From positions 271,408-335,407 of the forward strand of contig LNAC01000744.1 of NCBI GenBank assembly GCA_002007465.1: a stretch of DNA of 64,000 nt. Reading direction: 5' to 3'. The notes beneath the pieces were generated by a model that worked only from the letters and a program-made list of their open reading frames with translations, searched no databases and had not been told where the DNA came from. How positions within the stretch are numbered: position 1 is the first letter of the stretch; the number at the start of each line of letters is the position of its first letter. Below are positions 23,440 through 36,365 of this stretch, in pieces. Source of the stretch: Ailurus styani. Taxonomy: Eukaryota > Chordata > Mammalia > Carnivora > Ailuridae. The translations under genes were made by a program, and so were the position numbers.

Positions 23440-23600
23440 ATGAAGGGGTTAAGGAGGCAGGCTTTCCAGTCAGAACCCCCTGGGACCCTCACTCACTAGC
23501 TCTGTCACCCGAGGCAAGTTACTTAGTCTCTCTGAACCTATGCACAAGGGCTGCCGCAGTGCCCACAAAGCACTTAGCACAGGGCCCACTGAGTGTCGGG
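23440..23600 (+). repeat. MIR relic
   Basis: Features: aggcaagttacttagtctct and caaagcacttagcacagggc. Confidence 0.6.
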
Positions 23601-23601
23601 T

Positions 23602-23644
23602 GGGCGCGCACGCGTCTCTGTGTGTGTGTGCGTGTGTGTGTGTG
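23602..23644 (+). repeat. Alternating purine-pyrimidine (TG)n tract
   Basis: A gggcgcgcacgcg piece is followed by (TG)n with one cg interruption. Such sequence favours Z-DNA; no function is shown. Confidence 0.8.
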
Positions 23645-23754
23645 CTGGTATGACCATCACGTTAGTATAATGTGAAAACCCCACAGTGAAGGCGTCCCCC
23701 GAAAAGTCTAGGGCTGGGTAGTGAAGTGTGAGAATTCTGTCTCTGGAGACAGAG

Positions 23755-23915
23755 ACATCAGAGTTTCAGCTCTGCTACTCATGAGCTGCTATCACCTTAG
23801 AAAGTGACGATATCTCTGAAACCTAAATTTTCTTATCAGAAAAATGGGCATGGTAACAGTACCACACGGTGGTTATGAAGATCTAATGAGAAAATCACAG
23901 TAATACGCACAATGA
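23755..23915 (+). repeat. MIR relic
   Basis: Features: agtttcagctctgctactca, agaaaaatgggcatggtaac, ttatgaagatctaatgag. Confidence 0.6.
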
Positions 23916-24010
23916 CCGATATTTCCTGACTGCTTATAAGGTGCCAGGAATCCAGAGCAAAACTTCATGTGCGTTTTCTCACACAAAAATTTTCTAGGGG
24001 TAGTTATTAC
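23916..24010 (-). repeat. MIR-like relic fragment
   Basis: gactgcttataaggtgccag and the following stretch resemble the reverse MIR 3' end. Confidence 0.4.
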
Positions 24011-24309
24011 TCGTGTCTGAGAGATCAGGGGACCCTAAAAGATAATGGACATCAAGTATTTAGCACACTCCCGAGATGCCCACACTGTGACAAATGTAAC
24101 CTCACCAAGACGCTGTGAGAGTCAAGAGCTGTCGCCTCAGGTCTCCCGCCTAAGAATCTAATTAAAGACACTCTGGAAGGAAGAAGCTTGGTCTCCAGGA
24201 GGGAAGCAGTGCTATCTTGTGTAAGAGGAGAAGTGAAAAGTGACAGCAGTGCGGAAGAACTAAGATACCTCTCCCACAGAGGCAGGGCGTGCCAAGGGGT
24301 CAATGGGGG

Positions 24310-24420
24310 GCTGAGGAACGGGGCCCTCAGTTACGGGCTCCTGGGGCCAGTCACTGCGCCTCTCTGGTGCCCAGCGCAGTCTGGACTCGGCCAGACCAGG
24401 GCCCCGCACACAGTTCAAAG
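24310..24420 (+). repeat. MIR-like fragment
   Basis: ggccagtcactgcgcctctc and gtgcccagcgcagtc are degraded MIR positions. Confidence 0.4.
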
Positions 24421-24584
24421 CCTGTTTGTTAAACCCCTTTCGGTGATACTATATTTGGAGGACTTGGGAGGGGACAGGGGACACCCTCCCTAGGACTCTT
24501 TCCCTAGATGCAGGTGAGACCTCAGACCACAGCAGGTGGGAACCTCGCCTCTCAGACCTCAGGCTCTTGCAGCAGGGCCTTTTC

Positions 24585-25329
24585 TTTTTTTCTTTTTGTT
24601 TTATTTACTTATGTTTTTAAATTTAAATTCAACTAATATAGAATATTTTATTGGTTTCAGAGGTAGAGGTCAGGGATTCACCAGTGTTATATAACACTCA
24701 GTGTTCATTACATCACGTGCCCTCCTTAANTTAACGCCCATCCCCCAGTTATCCCCTCCCCCACCCCCCCCCAGCAAGCCTCACGTTGTTTCCTATAATT
24801 AAGAGTCTCATGATTTGTCTCCCTTTCTGATTTTGTCTTTTTTCCCTCTCTTCCCCTATGATCTTGTTTTGTTTCTTAAATTCCACATATGAGTGAGATC
24901 ATACAATCGTCTTTTCCTGACTGACTGATTTCACTTAGCATAATACTCTCTAGTTTCATCTGCGTTTTTGCAAATGGCAAAATTTCATTTTTTGATGGCT
25001 GCAGAGTATTCCATTGTATATATATATATACCACATCTTCTTTATCCATTCATCTGTCAATGGACACCTGGGCTCTTTCCACTGTTTGGCTACTATGGAC
25101 ATTGCTGCTATAAACATTGGGGTGCACATGCCCCTTCAGATCACTACATTTGCATCTTTGGGCTAAATACCCAGTAGTGCAGTTGCTGGGTCACAGGGTA
25201 GCTCTACGTTCAATTTTTTGAGGACCCTCCATACTGTTTTTCAGAGTGGCTGCACCAGCTTGCATTCCCACCAACAGTGTTAGAGGGTTCCCCTTTCTCC
25301 GCATCCTCACCAACATCTGTCATTTCTGA
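24585..25329 (-). mobile_element. 5'-truncated L1, carnivore type
   Basis: Antisense L1 3' end on the plus strand: poly-T at the left, then tctcatgatttgtctccctt, tattccattgtatatatata and ccaccaacagtgttagaggg. Target duplication gcagggcctttt is present at both ends. One N lies at 24,730. Confidence 0.9.
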
Positions 25330-25744
25330 AGCAGGGCCTTTTTCCACAAGCTACTTGTCTACTTTCCTCCCTGAACTTATGAATTGTCCCTTTCTCCAAC
25401 TTAGAGCCAGTAGTGTCAAGGAGAGACTGTTTTTGCTTTTCTAAAAGTTTCACTGCACCCGATCTAGCAAGTGTGAGGTAACCATTCAAAATTCACCTGG
25501 TCTAGAGTTGGCAACGTTACATGGTGGTAAGAGAAGTCAGAACAGTGGATGCCCCGGGGGAGTGTGAGTGGGGAGACTGAAGGGAAAAACAAGAGAACTT
25601 TCTCGACTGAAGGAAATACCCTGACTAGGCTGGTGGTAAACAGACAGGTGTGGCAGAAATAACTACAACAAAAATAATAAAACATGGAACCTGTGAACAT
25701 GTTACCTTCCACGGCAAAGGGAAACAAAGCTGTTGACCTTAAAA

Positions 25745-26092
25745 GACGGAGATTATCCTAGATTATTCAGGGGAGGCAATATGATCACAAAGATCCTAAG
25801 AGTGGAAAATGGAGACAGAAGAGGAGCTCAGAGTGAGGCCATCTGAGAACTCCCCGTGCCACCACGGGCTGGGAAGATGGAGGAAGGGGCCGTGACCCAA
25901 GAAACATAGGCAGTCTCTACTGGAAAAGGAAAGAGATTATCCCCTGGAGAGTCCAGAAAGGAACGCAGCCCTGCCAACACCTGGATTTCAGCCTAGTTAA
26001 GACTCATGTCAAACCTGGGAGATAAAAGTCTGGTTGTTTTAAGTTGTTAAGTTTGTAGTAATTTGTTACAGCAGCCATAGAAAATGAACACA
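25745..26092 (+). mobile_element. Old MaLR/ERVL-type LTR relic
   Basis: Features: gattatcctagattattcag at the left and, at the right end, gttgttaagtttgtagtaat followed by ttgttacagcagccatagaa. Family is uncertain; no retroviral coding sequence is present. Confidence 0.5.
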
Positions 26093-26094
26093 GG

Positions 26095-26190
26095 TATGCA
26101 CATTTGTCAAACCTGATCAAACTGTACACTTAAAATCTATGCATATTATAGCATATGAATTATGTCACAACAAAAATGAAGAGAGGAAAA
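26095..26190 (+). mobile_element. Old L1 3' terminus
   Basis: catttgtcaaacctgatcaa then actgtacacttaaaatctat is the typical end of old L1 3' UTRs. Confidence 0.6.
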
Positions 26191-26984
26191 GAAGATTGGC
26201 CTTGTCCCCAGAAAGCTAGAGAACTATGTAAAGTTGTCCAGAGAAGGGGCTACCCTGTGAGGCCATCTCTGCCAGCAGGGGGATCTGTGTCGCTACCCTC
26301 ACAGCTGACCTTTCTTCACCCTCCGTGCATCTCCAAAGTTTCAAAGCCGCTTCCCTATGAGCTGTCTTGTCAGCATCTTAGGAGACTGCCTAGACAGGTA
26401 TCGTCATTCGTCAATCTGTCCCATTACAGATGAGAGAGTTGGGCCGGGAAAGGTCCGGTGCTTCTTGCTTTCCCCACCCCGGGCCCTTGAGAACACACGG
26501 AAGACCAGCCCCAGTGGTTGCACAGGGAACTCAAAGGAAATGAAGGCTGGTTTGGGGACAGACACAGCACCAACCCCAACATTACAGACAACAGGCCTGC
26601 TTGGTGAGGCTTTAAGGAAGTCAGGGGTGGGAGCAAGTGAGCAAGGGAGAACCCGCAGTGGCCACCTCCGTGGCAGCTCTGGAGGGCTGTGGTGGGAGGG
26701 AACCTAGGCGTGGCCATTTTAAGCCAAGCTGAAAACCAGAACCGCAAAAAAGAAAACACCGATCACAAAATGTGAAAGTGGGAAGCATTCTATTCCAGCA
26801 GTTTCCAATACGGTTTCCAGGAGAGAAACCCATTCTCCCTCCTTCCCCAAACACCACCTTAGGGAAGGACCCCATGTTTAAGAGAGATACGGGCAGAGCT
26901 GTTTGACTGGAAACAGAGTGGGAAGGACCCTCTCTCTGGCACTGGAACTCCTTGGAGTCGCAGGGCTCCAAAGAACATCGTTTG

Positions 26985-27110
26985 GAAACTACCCCTTTAG
27001 TCTGGCCCTCCACATTTTACAGAGGAGGAAACTGAGGCACAAGGGGTGGAAGAGACTTGCCAAGGCCGCAGAGGATCTTTGTCTCTGATCTTTGCACCTG
27101 AGTGCAAGCC
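26985..27110 (-). repeat. MIR relic
   Basis: Reverse orientation: acagaggaggaaactgaggc, then agagacttgccaaggccgca. Confidence 0.65.
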
Positions 27111-28379
27111 ACTCAACTGTTGACCATGCTGGGTTGTGGCTGGGTGACACAATGGCCCAAGGTATGTTCTTGCCCTTGGTAACTGTCACGTGGACATAGT
27201 TTGCCCTCCTTGGGCTGCTTAAGCTGTAGAGAGACTCAGGGACTGAGGTCTTAGTTTAAAATAATAATGAAAACATCCTTTCGGATCACCTGAAAATACT
27301 AAGGTATTGCTTAATTAGCCTGGCAGCCATGCACTATGGGCACTCGAATCTTTGCAAAGAAGTGGAGGACGGTTGATGACAAGCCCACCTGGCTTCTGAA
27401 ATAAGAGGCACCCTGAAGTTAGGGACTAGCAGACAGTGGCAGCGCTCCTAATGACAGGCAGGCAGTGTGTGGGAAGGGGTCGGCAGACACTCCTTTCTTT
27501 AGGGGCAAGAGGTCACAGCCTCAATTACACCAGAGGCAAGGGGTCCTGGGAGAAGAATGGGAGACAGAGCTCTGCTCCAGGCACTGGACACACACCAGGG
27601 AAGGTGAGCACATAAGCACCTTCTTAAAAAGCCATCTTCCCTAGAGTTCACAGACTTGGGGGGCAAAAACAGACTTTGTATCCCAGAACATGGAGCCAGC
27701 CAGCCTGCACCTACAGGAACACAAGCCCTTTCATAAGGGAGAAGCCCTTCATAGGCATCTTAACTAAAGAATGGGGGTGGGAAGCAGAGGTGGTGGTCTG
27801 GGGGCAGTAGTCCACAGCGCCACTGGGACCACTTCGAGGCTTTGATCCTGCCCCACAGGAAAGTATTTCCACGCTGAGTGTGGCCCACCTTCTAGAAGCC
27901 CTTGTGCTGGACCTGGAGGGGATCCAGAGAACAAGCTTTTCCATTTCACTACCTAGTACTACAGCACCCAACCACCACAGCCCATGACATTCACTCTGGT
28001 CACTTATCTGCTGCAAAATGAATTAAGTTCTCAGACTGAGTCCAAGAATTTGAAAAATGTGACTGCCGAACAGTGGTGCTCAATGCTTGAACTTCCAGGG
28101 GCTGACGGAAATTCCTCCCTTGAGTCTGATTTTTCTCTTTTCACTCTGCCTCTGAAGCACAAGGACCTTACACTTGGCCTTGGGAGTCTCGGGGATTGGG
28201 GGACATCTCCAGCCAGACTTTCCCGGCTTGAAGAGATGGTCTGCAGGTGTCAGAGGGACAGCAGTGGCTACCAAGGCCACCAATGGCTATCTGGGGAGTT
28301 CTCTTCCTATACCTGTGGTTAACTGAGCAGTCCCTGTTTCCTGGGGACCTCCTTTCTATAAATTATGTTACAGTGAATG

Positions 28380-28590
28380 GTCACTGAACACTTCCTATTT
28401 TCCAGGGGCTGCCTAAATGCTTTACATATATTACCTCATTTAATCCTTGTAATGACCCCATGAGGTATGTACTATTATTAACACCGCTTCACAGATAAGG
28501 AGACTGAGGCTCAAAGAGGCTAAATAACTTGCCCATTCACACAGCTAGGAAACGGTGGTGGTGTCCCAGGACTCAGGCTCCCCTTGTCTG
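28380..28590 (-). repeat. MIR relic, well preserved
   Basis: Reverse orientation: tttacatatattacctcatt, ccccatgaggtatgtactat, agactgaggctcaaagaggc, acacagctaggaaacggtgg. Confidence 0.8.
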
Positions 28591-29029
28591 CCGTGTCAGC
28601 CCACGCTCGTGACCTCTCTGCTTTGTTAAACACCTCTCATCTGATCAAGAGTTTGTCAACCTCTAAACACCTCTGGGCTTTTTATAATCCACCCCCCACC
28701 ACCACGGCAAGTCTCTCAGCTGCACAAACACAGACTATTCTCACCGTAAAGAACAGCTGTGGTAGGTACACATGTGAACGCCCCAACTTTCCTGTGAGGC
28801 CCGATGCACTTGTTCAGATGGGCTCCCAAACAAGCCCCTCCTGCCGGTTGAAGACTGGCCAGGGCTGGGGGTTGCATGTTAACAAAACCACGGTCACACA
28901 ATGACGGCTATAGGTCTGGAGTCCTTGTCTTAGAAACCAAGGACGACAATCAAAACCCAGGATCACGGACCATGAACTAGACGATAAAGCACACACGGTT
29001 AGGCACAGCTGCTTGGAGAACTGGACGTC

Positions 29030-29260
29030 TGGGAACCTCAGTTGCAGCCTTCGCTCCTCACTAAGCAGCCACATGATCTTGGGCAATTTACTTAACAGCA
29101 TTTATGCCCTGGGTTCCTTATCTGAAAAACGAGACTCTTACCACCTGCCTTGCCTGCATCACGTGGAAGCTGGGGCCTATCAAGGCTGCAGTTATGAAAT
29201 GTTACATGTGAAAAACACTTTGATTACTATGAGAACCCATTCAAATGTAAGGTGCTCCTG
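29030..29260 (+). repeat. MIR relic
   Basis: Features: gatcttgggcaatttactta and ctgggttccttatctgaaaa. Confidence 0.6.
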
Positions 29261-29784
29261 TTATCTATCAACTCCCCTTTCAAAGGAAAGGTATATAGAA
29301 CGTAGGATACGTGGCTCAACCTGTGTGCTGGGTGTTCCACGATGACCAAAGTCTAGTGTCCACAAAACATCCAACAATAAACGATTCTAGCTGATACCGG
29401 CAGGTCAAGATGGTCTCTAAATGAACGGCAAAAACACAGTGAATAGCAAGCAGTTCTCAGTAACTGTCACAATATAGAAAGAAAAAAAAAATCCAGCTGG
29501 AATTTCACTACAGAAGCCATTCAGATTCCTTAGACATAAAAATAAACAGTTTTGCTTCCAGTTCTCAAAGTTTAACGTAAGGCAGAATACAAGCTTGGTG
29601 TCAGACCGTGTTTGCAGATAGTCCTGAAACATTCGACATGAACTATTTTTCCATTGTGGTTTTTTTTTTTTATCATTCTTTAGAAAAAGTAAGATGTAAT
29701 GGAAGAGTCTAGGAATTAATAAATTGGGCATTAAGAACCAAACGCTCTCCTGGTATAAATTATCACTCAAAGAAGGACATTCTT

Positions 29785-29971
29785 GGGTGCCTAGGTGGCT
29801 CAGTTTGTTAAGCAACTGCCTTCAGCTCAGGTCATGATCCTGGAGTCATCCCAGGATTGAGTCCCACATCGGGCTCCCAACTCCACCGGAGTCTGCTTCT
29901 CCCTCTGACCTTCTCCCCTCTCGTGTTCTCTCTTATTTGCTCTCTCTCTCAAATAAAATATTTTAAAAAAA
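29785..29971 (+). mobile_element. CanSINE
   Basis: Head ggtgcctaggtggctcagtt and caggtcatgatcctggagtc, A-rich tail at the right. Target duplication aaggacattctt on both sides. Confidence 0.9.
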
Positions 29972-31789
29972 GAAGAAAAAGGACATTCTTTGCAAAGTTT
30001 GATAGGTTTTAACCAGTAAACATCTGGAACTTTCAGCTCACCAAGCTCTGTGAGGCTATCTCCAACTTCAGTGAGTTCAGAGGTAAAATAAACTTCGAAG
30101 CAGAAAAGACAGAAGGGACGAAGCAAATCACGTCTACCTTAGAAAGTTACCCACATTTGAAGTTCATTTTCCTCAAAGAGAGTTCGCCCCAGTCTACACC
30201 GTATAGCTGCTTCTTGAAGACTTAGAGACACAAACGCCCTGTTTCAACGACTCTGCTGTGCCTGGGCTGAGGGAGGCCACCTTCTGGGTCCTGCTGCCTT
30301 CTAACATCTGAGAGAAGAAGGGGAGGGCATGGAGATCCTCACTCAAATGAGTCTGGTCACTGAGCTCCAAGGTCAAGGCCAAAGCAGTGGCTTTTCATGG
30401 CTCTTTTCAGGGTAAATTAATTTGAGTATTAGCAAGCAGTAAAGTCTAACCTGTTCTATAAGAACCATTTTTCTCCTAGGATGGAAAGCTCAATACCTCT
30501 CCTTTTTCGTCTCCCAGCACCCACAGGAATCAGCAGCTGTGGAGAAGTCTGCCCTATTTGGTAAGCAGGCTGGTTCTCCCTCAGTGTGGATCAAAACACT
30601 AATGATTTTTTACATATTCATCAAGAACAACAACTAACAAACTGCACTTCCCAAAAAGTTTAGGTGTTATCTTACAGAGGCCCTGTGTATGTAGGTAAAC
30701 TATAAGCAAACATCTCTAGGAATATTTACAGTAAAATCAAACAGATTTCAGAAAGGCAGGTCAGGCATCCTTCTAGAGGAATCTGGACCCAGGGACAAGA
30801 CATTAAAAAGACTCCAAATTTTCTCTGGGTTCAATTCTCAAACCTTATGGATGCCAAAGGCCAGCCTCTTTTGTTGGTAGGGACTGGCAGCTGTCTCTTT
30901 CAGCCAAAGATGGAAGAGAAAAACAGAAAGCCTCCAGAGAAAAGCAAAGATAACCAGTGGAATGTGAAGTAGTTTCAGTCCCCAACATTGCCTGACATCA
31001 CAGGGAGCTATGGGAGGGACATCCTTGGGAATCTTCCTCACGTGCAAGAAGGCACTGTGATTGCTCCTCATGTCAGCATGAGGCTTAGAGAAAGGAAAGG
31101 TGGCATAGAGCAAAGGAGACTTGGATTGGACCTTGGGAAGGACTTTTGTTAAAGCTCTCTGGGAGGTGTTAGAATCTCGGTCCATGGACAGCTACTCAAC
31201 TAAGGAAGAGGGTGCAGGACAGTCTCCAGTGCATGTCTGGGCTGCAGGGGGTGCACGCCAGCCTCTGAGGGAGCCCTCCAGAGCTGATTCTATGACTCAA
31301 TGAAAAGTAACTTTTGGCGGTTAGGGTGAAACTCTCAGGTCCCATGTCGCCTGCCCACAAACTTGCCATGGGGACACAGAAGCCTTCTCAGCGAGCCTCT
31401 GACCTGCAAGAGGACTGCAAAGAGGTATGTGGAAAACTCTACCACCAAAAATTTCATCATGCATCCACACGAGAGAGCACGGGTGGCCGAGGTCGAGTTT
31501 GCCTCTTCCTTGAATCTGTGCTACGGAGAAAGAGGACTAACACAGGAGTTGGAGGGGAAGAACTCTGATCTTTGGTCTTACTTCCATTCTGTGTTTTGAG
31601 GGCAATTAATCAACAGTGACCAACTTTTCCTGCCCTAAAAGTCGCAAGGTTTCACAGGGCATCCAACTTGAGCTCTACATTGATGTCAAGAACAATCCTT
31701 TGCACGCCCATTTCCTGTGTTTGCACAGACGGTGGCAGGGGCTCAGAGAAAGGGCTCTGTATCCTGCAGCCTTAGCAAGGGAGAAGTAG

Positions 31790-31990
31790 ATGGGTAGGGG
31801 GCACTGAGGAGCTGGTGGGTTTGGACAGGTCATTAATTAACGGGCGGCCTCCCTTTCCTCACGTGTAATGGGGGAGGAGGGAGGGTACGTACCTCCAGAG
31901 AGGCCTGTCGGATGCAGTAAAGGAGCTAACACAGGGAAAAAGCCCAGCAGAGGCCTGGCACCTGGTAGGTATTTTATACCAGCCACTTTC
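31790..31990 (+). repeat. MIR relic
   Basis: Features: cctccctttcctcacgtgta and cagaggcctggcacctggta. Confidence 0.55.
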
Positions 31991-32659
31991 TCTTCCCTCC
32001 TCTCAGTGAACCTATGACAAATCCACTCGACCATAAAATCCAAAGAAAAATAAATATACTCTGGTCTGCTGGGGGAGCAAGGACACTGGCTGGCAAAGAG
32101 CAAAACATCAACCAAAGTGAGTGCCTTCCTGATGAAGGTCCCACAGTCACCCTCAGTCCTCTGCTCAATTCCACCAACTCTTGGGAGATAGCCTCCCTGG
32201 GGACCTCAAAGAAAAAGCTCCAGGACTTGCGTCTCCCAACCCCACAGGCCCATTTCACTAGGTACGACTGGCCCATCAGGTAGCTTGCCTGTAGCCGTGG
32301 AGAACGTCCTCGGGATCGGGCAGGAAAACCTACAGATGGCCAAACGGACGGAGATGGCGGGATGAAATTACACAGCACTCATCTGTGTAAGTGCTGCTTG
32401 ATATATTATGGCTCTGGCATCAGTAACGTGGATGCAAGCAGGCGATGGCCTGAGCCAACTCGGTGCCCTTTAGAAGCACTGACTAGGGGTTGGCAGCCAG
32501 GTCACCTGGTGACAAGTGTATTACTGGGGTCCAGGCATCATTTCACTCCTGCTCCCCCCACGGCTATGCTTCCACCATCTTGGCCTCCTTCAGCTCTGGC
32601 ACGAGGCCCAGCCCCTGCCAGCCTGTCTGTCTGAACACTCTTGTCCTCTGCTGTTTGCA

Positions 32660-32960
32660 CGGCTGGTTCTCTTCTCATCTGTTAGGTCTGGGTTTAAATG
32701 GCACCTCCTTAGAGAAGCCTTTCCTGACCATCCTAACTGGGTTCTCCTTAACCCTCTGTGCCCTGGTTGTTTCCTTCCTTATCCTTCTCCAGGGTGTTAG
32801 TTATTTAACTGGTGTACTAGCCACCACTCCCACCAGACTGTAAGCTCCTGGAGGGCAGGACCCAGACTGATCTCATCCTGAACTCTATCTCAGCTGATTC
32901 ATACATTGCTTGGCACCCACCAGGTGCTCAAGATGTGTTTGCTCTCTTGATGAATGCACA
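32660..32960 (+). repeat. L2 3' end
   Basis: aaatggcacctccttagaga, tgtaagctcctggagggcag and gcttggcacccaccaggtgc are in the expected order. Confidence 0.75.
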
Positions 32961-33543
32961 GTAATACTGAAGGATTACTTAAATTGAATTGAGATTTGCA
33001 TCATGTAGCTAAAGTTTAACTCAATAACCCAAAGATCCCCGTCTGTGAAAGCCCCACGTGCTGCCAAATGGAGACAATGAAACATGCCAAGGACCAGGCG
33101 ACGGTGGCTGAGGTGGCCTTCTGGCCTCTCAGAGGGTTATCAGGTTTGTACACATGCTTCTGTGATGGGTGCAGGCTGGCTGGACATCCTTAATCCATCG
33201 AGTTAACTGTTAACTACTCTGGCCTCACTGACACCTGCATTATTAACTGTGGAGCAGGAAGGACAATCATTTGTGAGCCTCACATCTCAGCACCCGGCTT
33301 GCTCCTGGACATGACAACTACCCAGGCTCTGGGCTGAACAGTTTGTGGGCTTGTGTTGCAAGGAGGCTAATAAAAACACATTTCTCAAACACCGTATGGT
33401 AAGGGCAACTGAAATACATCCTCCTCAAACGCAACATACTTTTTTTTAAGTCCTGAAGGCAAAGGGAAACAAGTGGCTTGAAGATGTTAAATGGTTCACA
33501 GGACAAGCCCAGTCAGTGTCTGGGCCCTCTCGATGGAGAGTTT

Positions 33544-33744
33544 ATTTTTTTTAAAAAAGATTTTCTTTCTTTCTTTGACAGAGAGAGAGACAGCGAGAGA
33601 AGGAACACAAGCAGGGGGAGTGGGAGAGGGAGAAGCAGGCTTCCCGCAGAGCAGAGAGCCCAACTCGGGGCTCGATCCCAGGACCCTGGGATCATGACCT
33701 GAGCTGAAGGCAGATGCTTAACGAGTGAGCCATCCAGGCGCCCC
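33544..33744 (-). mobile_element. CanSINE
   Basis: Minus orientation (right end gccatccaggcgcccc). Target duplication tcgatggagagttta/tcgatggacagttta. A long open frame in it is fortuitous. Confidence 0.92.
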
Positions 33745-35320
33745 TCGATGGACAGTTTAAAACCCAGCCACGGGGAAGTGATAGCAACTGTAAGAGAGCC
33801 TCTGCCAGTCTCAAAAAGGGGACCCTGAGGAAATTTGAGTAGGTACAGAGTTCCCAGTGAAGAGAAGGGTCGTGGCAGAAGTCCCAAAGCCATCTGTGAG
33901 TGTCAGTTGGGTTGTGGGGCCCCGGCTCTGTGCTCGTGGACGAGGTGTCTTTCCTGTCCCCATGTCAGGATTCAAAAGGCTGGCAGTTTCTAATGAGAAA
34001 ATATTTTCAACCATGAAGTTAACTCTGCTGGAAGAGCTCCAAAGGGAAAGTCCCTCCAGTTACTCAGAGGGAAAAAAAAAAATTACCTTCTTGGTCTGGA
34101 ATCTGGGGATATTTTATGCAGATGTCTCTAACAGAAGTTAATAAGGGGAAGTCAGCTTGCCTTTGATTATTCAAACAGGCTACTGCTATTAAGAGTTGCA
34201 CAACTCTTGGGCAAGGCTGGGGTGGGTTTTTTTGTTTTTTGTTTTTTTTTTTAAAGCCTGTCCTCATGGGAACTGCTTTTTCTTTTCTAAGAACATTTCA
34301 TTAAAACTTCCCTACACACATCTTTTCGATACCCCTGCTCTGGCAGGAGTGTGGATGGTAACGTAGGCCCATCTCAGAAGGCTCTGTGGTGGGCACTCCT
34401 GGGGGCTGCCACGGGCGACTTCTCAGAATGGCAGTTCCACTTCCCTGATGAGAACTGGGTAGAGGAGCCACAACCCCCCCCCATTTTTTTTTTTTTTCTT
34501 TTTTGGGTGGAGGCTGAATAACTTCAACCTGCAACCTGCGGGTACCAGAAATTGCCCAAGCTCCAGGAATTATCACTGTGGGACAAACACATTCTCTTGT
34601 TTTCCCGCGGTTCTATTTTATAATGTGCTAGGTGAGACAGGAGACATCCAGCCGCCCCGGGCAAGAGCACACAGGAGGATGTAGGGAAATACAAACAGCC
34701 CTTCTCCTTTGGGGCAGAGCAACGTGCCTACGACTGACAACAGAATCCACCCGGTTTGGGGGCGATCCAACAGGGAAGAGTAAGCTTCTATTGGGTGAGA
34801 TTAAAGACTTCTGGGATCGGTCCCTATAATGGAGGGGCTGGGTAATAAAAAAAAAAAAAAGTCATAGGAAAAGAAATAGGGAAGGGTGAACACAATATAC
34901 CTTAGCAGAGACTCTTCTGATGTCCTGGACCTCTACAATGGTGGGGGGAGGGGGAAGGGGAGAGGGAAGAGGGACAATATTCTGTTTCTGGAGACAGCTC
35001 CAAGAACCATGAGTAGGTGTGAGAAAGGAGGAAGCCTATAGATTTAAAAAAAAAAAAAACGATGAAAGAAAGAAAAGGGGGGAAAAGGAAGGAGTCAGGG
35101 AAGGGGGGGAGTGAGATCTTTGAGAGACAGGGGAATTAAAGAACACCATGGCAACAAGTCTGTCCACCTACCCTGGCCGCCCACCCGCAGCCAGATTCTT
35201 TGCTGACGCACTTGAGAACAAGCTGGTTCCTACCAGCTCAGGAAGGTGAGCAAACCCAGAGAGCTCATTAAATCCCTTCTCAGCGACTCTTGTCTGCCTG
35301 CAGATAGTGAGCAAGGAGGA

Positions 35321-35328
35321 TATAAATA
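35321..35328 (+). promoter_or_regulatory. TATAAATA box-like motif
   Basis: The plus strand reads aaggaggatataaatagaag. It is a good TATA box by sequence, 600 bases before the CpG-rich patch. It may be chance; no transcript is identified. Confidence 0.25.
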
Positions 35329-35929
35329 GAAGTTATATAACATCTCTTTGTTGATTCCTGTGCTTACCAAAAAAAATGCAGCATGACCTTGTTTTTTCTG
35401 AAGCATTTTCCTCGGCCTACTGGTTGAACACTTTAATCAAGTCAGGGATCATCTTAAAGTTTAAACAGCAGGATATAGATTTCCAAGTTAAGGGCGCTCA
35501 AGACAATCAGCCAAGCTTGGAACCCTCAGGGTCAGGTCTTGCTCAGGTATACAGAAATATCCAATAGCTCTATATATATAAAAAAAAATCTTGAGGAATT
35601 GTATAGCTTCTTAGAACATTTCCCGATCATGCTAAGGGTAATATTAATTCCCAAGAGCCAAGAACCATTAATAAAATGGCTTCGTGGATTTTCTAAAGGA
35701 GATCAGAGCACTTAAAAAAAAAAAGATATATATATATATTTAAAGCTAACTGATGGCTTCTAAATGCCTCCAGGCATAATCAGCACTCCTCTCTCTTAAA
35801 AGGCAAGACATTAAGAGTCCAGCAGACTAAAAAGGCCTCCTCCTCAGAGATGCCTTTAAGAGGGAGCACTGCAGCGAGACACAAACATGCCCTGAACTGC
35901 AGCCCAACCTGGCCAGGTCCAGTGCCCGC

Positions 35930-36365
35930 TGGGGCTGCGTTCTGAGCAGACTGGCCCTTGGGCGCCCTGGCGCGGAGGAGCTGAACAGGAGACGTGCTTG
36001 CGGGACGCGCTGCAGAGTTCTGTGACTCGGATACCTCGTCTAACCTGTTGATGCCACAGAACTCTTCTAGAAACTGTTGCCATGGGAACTTGCCCCTCTC
36101 AGGCATTCGTCAAGAAATGTCACAGGTGCTGGAGAATTCAATGCCCTTGGTCTCAGCAAGCGTTCTCGGAGTCTCGGGAAGCGCGACTTCGATCAAGAGG
36201 ACTGTCAGACCTGTGACGTGAAGGTTCCGAACACAAACATCTTGGAACGGGTTCATCACAGAGGGCGTGGGGGGCACGGTTGCGCTAGGAGAGCCTGAGA
36301 GTATATACAAGCCCCGCTCGGCATTTAAATTCTGTATGCAGTGCTTTTAATGCAGCGCCTCCGCT
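35930..36365. promoter_or_regulatory. CpG-island-like patch inside the 29.8-kb intron
   Basis: I count about 28 CpG dinucleotides in roughly 435 bases of moderate GC content, close to the number expected without CpG depletion. The patch overlaps no repeat I can identify, unlike the surrounding intron. It contains an almost perfect X-box GTTGCCATGGGAAC (36,076-36,089) and a TGACG half-site near 36,215. It could be an internal promoter or enhancer, possibly for an antisense transcript. Confidence 0.55.
36076..36089. promoter_or_regulatory. RFX-type X-box, GTTGCCATGGGAAC
   Basis: It differs from the perfect palindrome GTTGCCATGGCAAC at one base. It lies in the CpG-rich patch. Confidence 0.45.
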
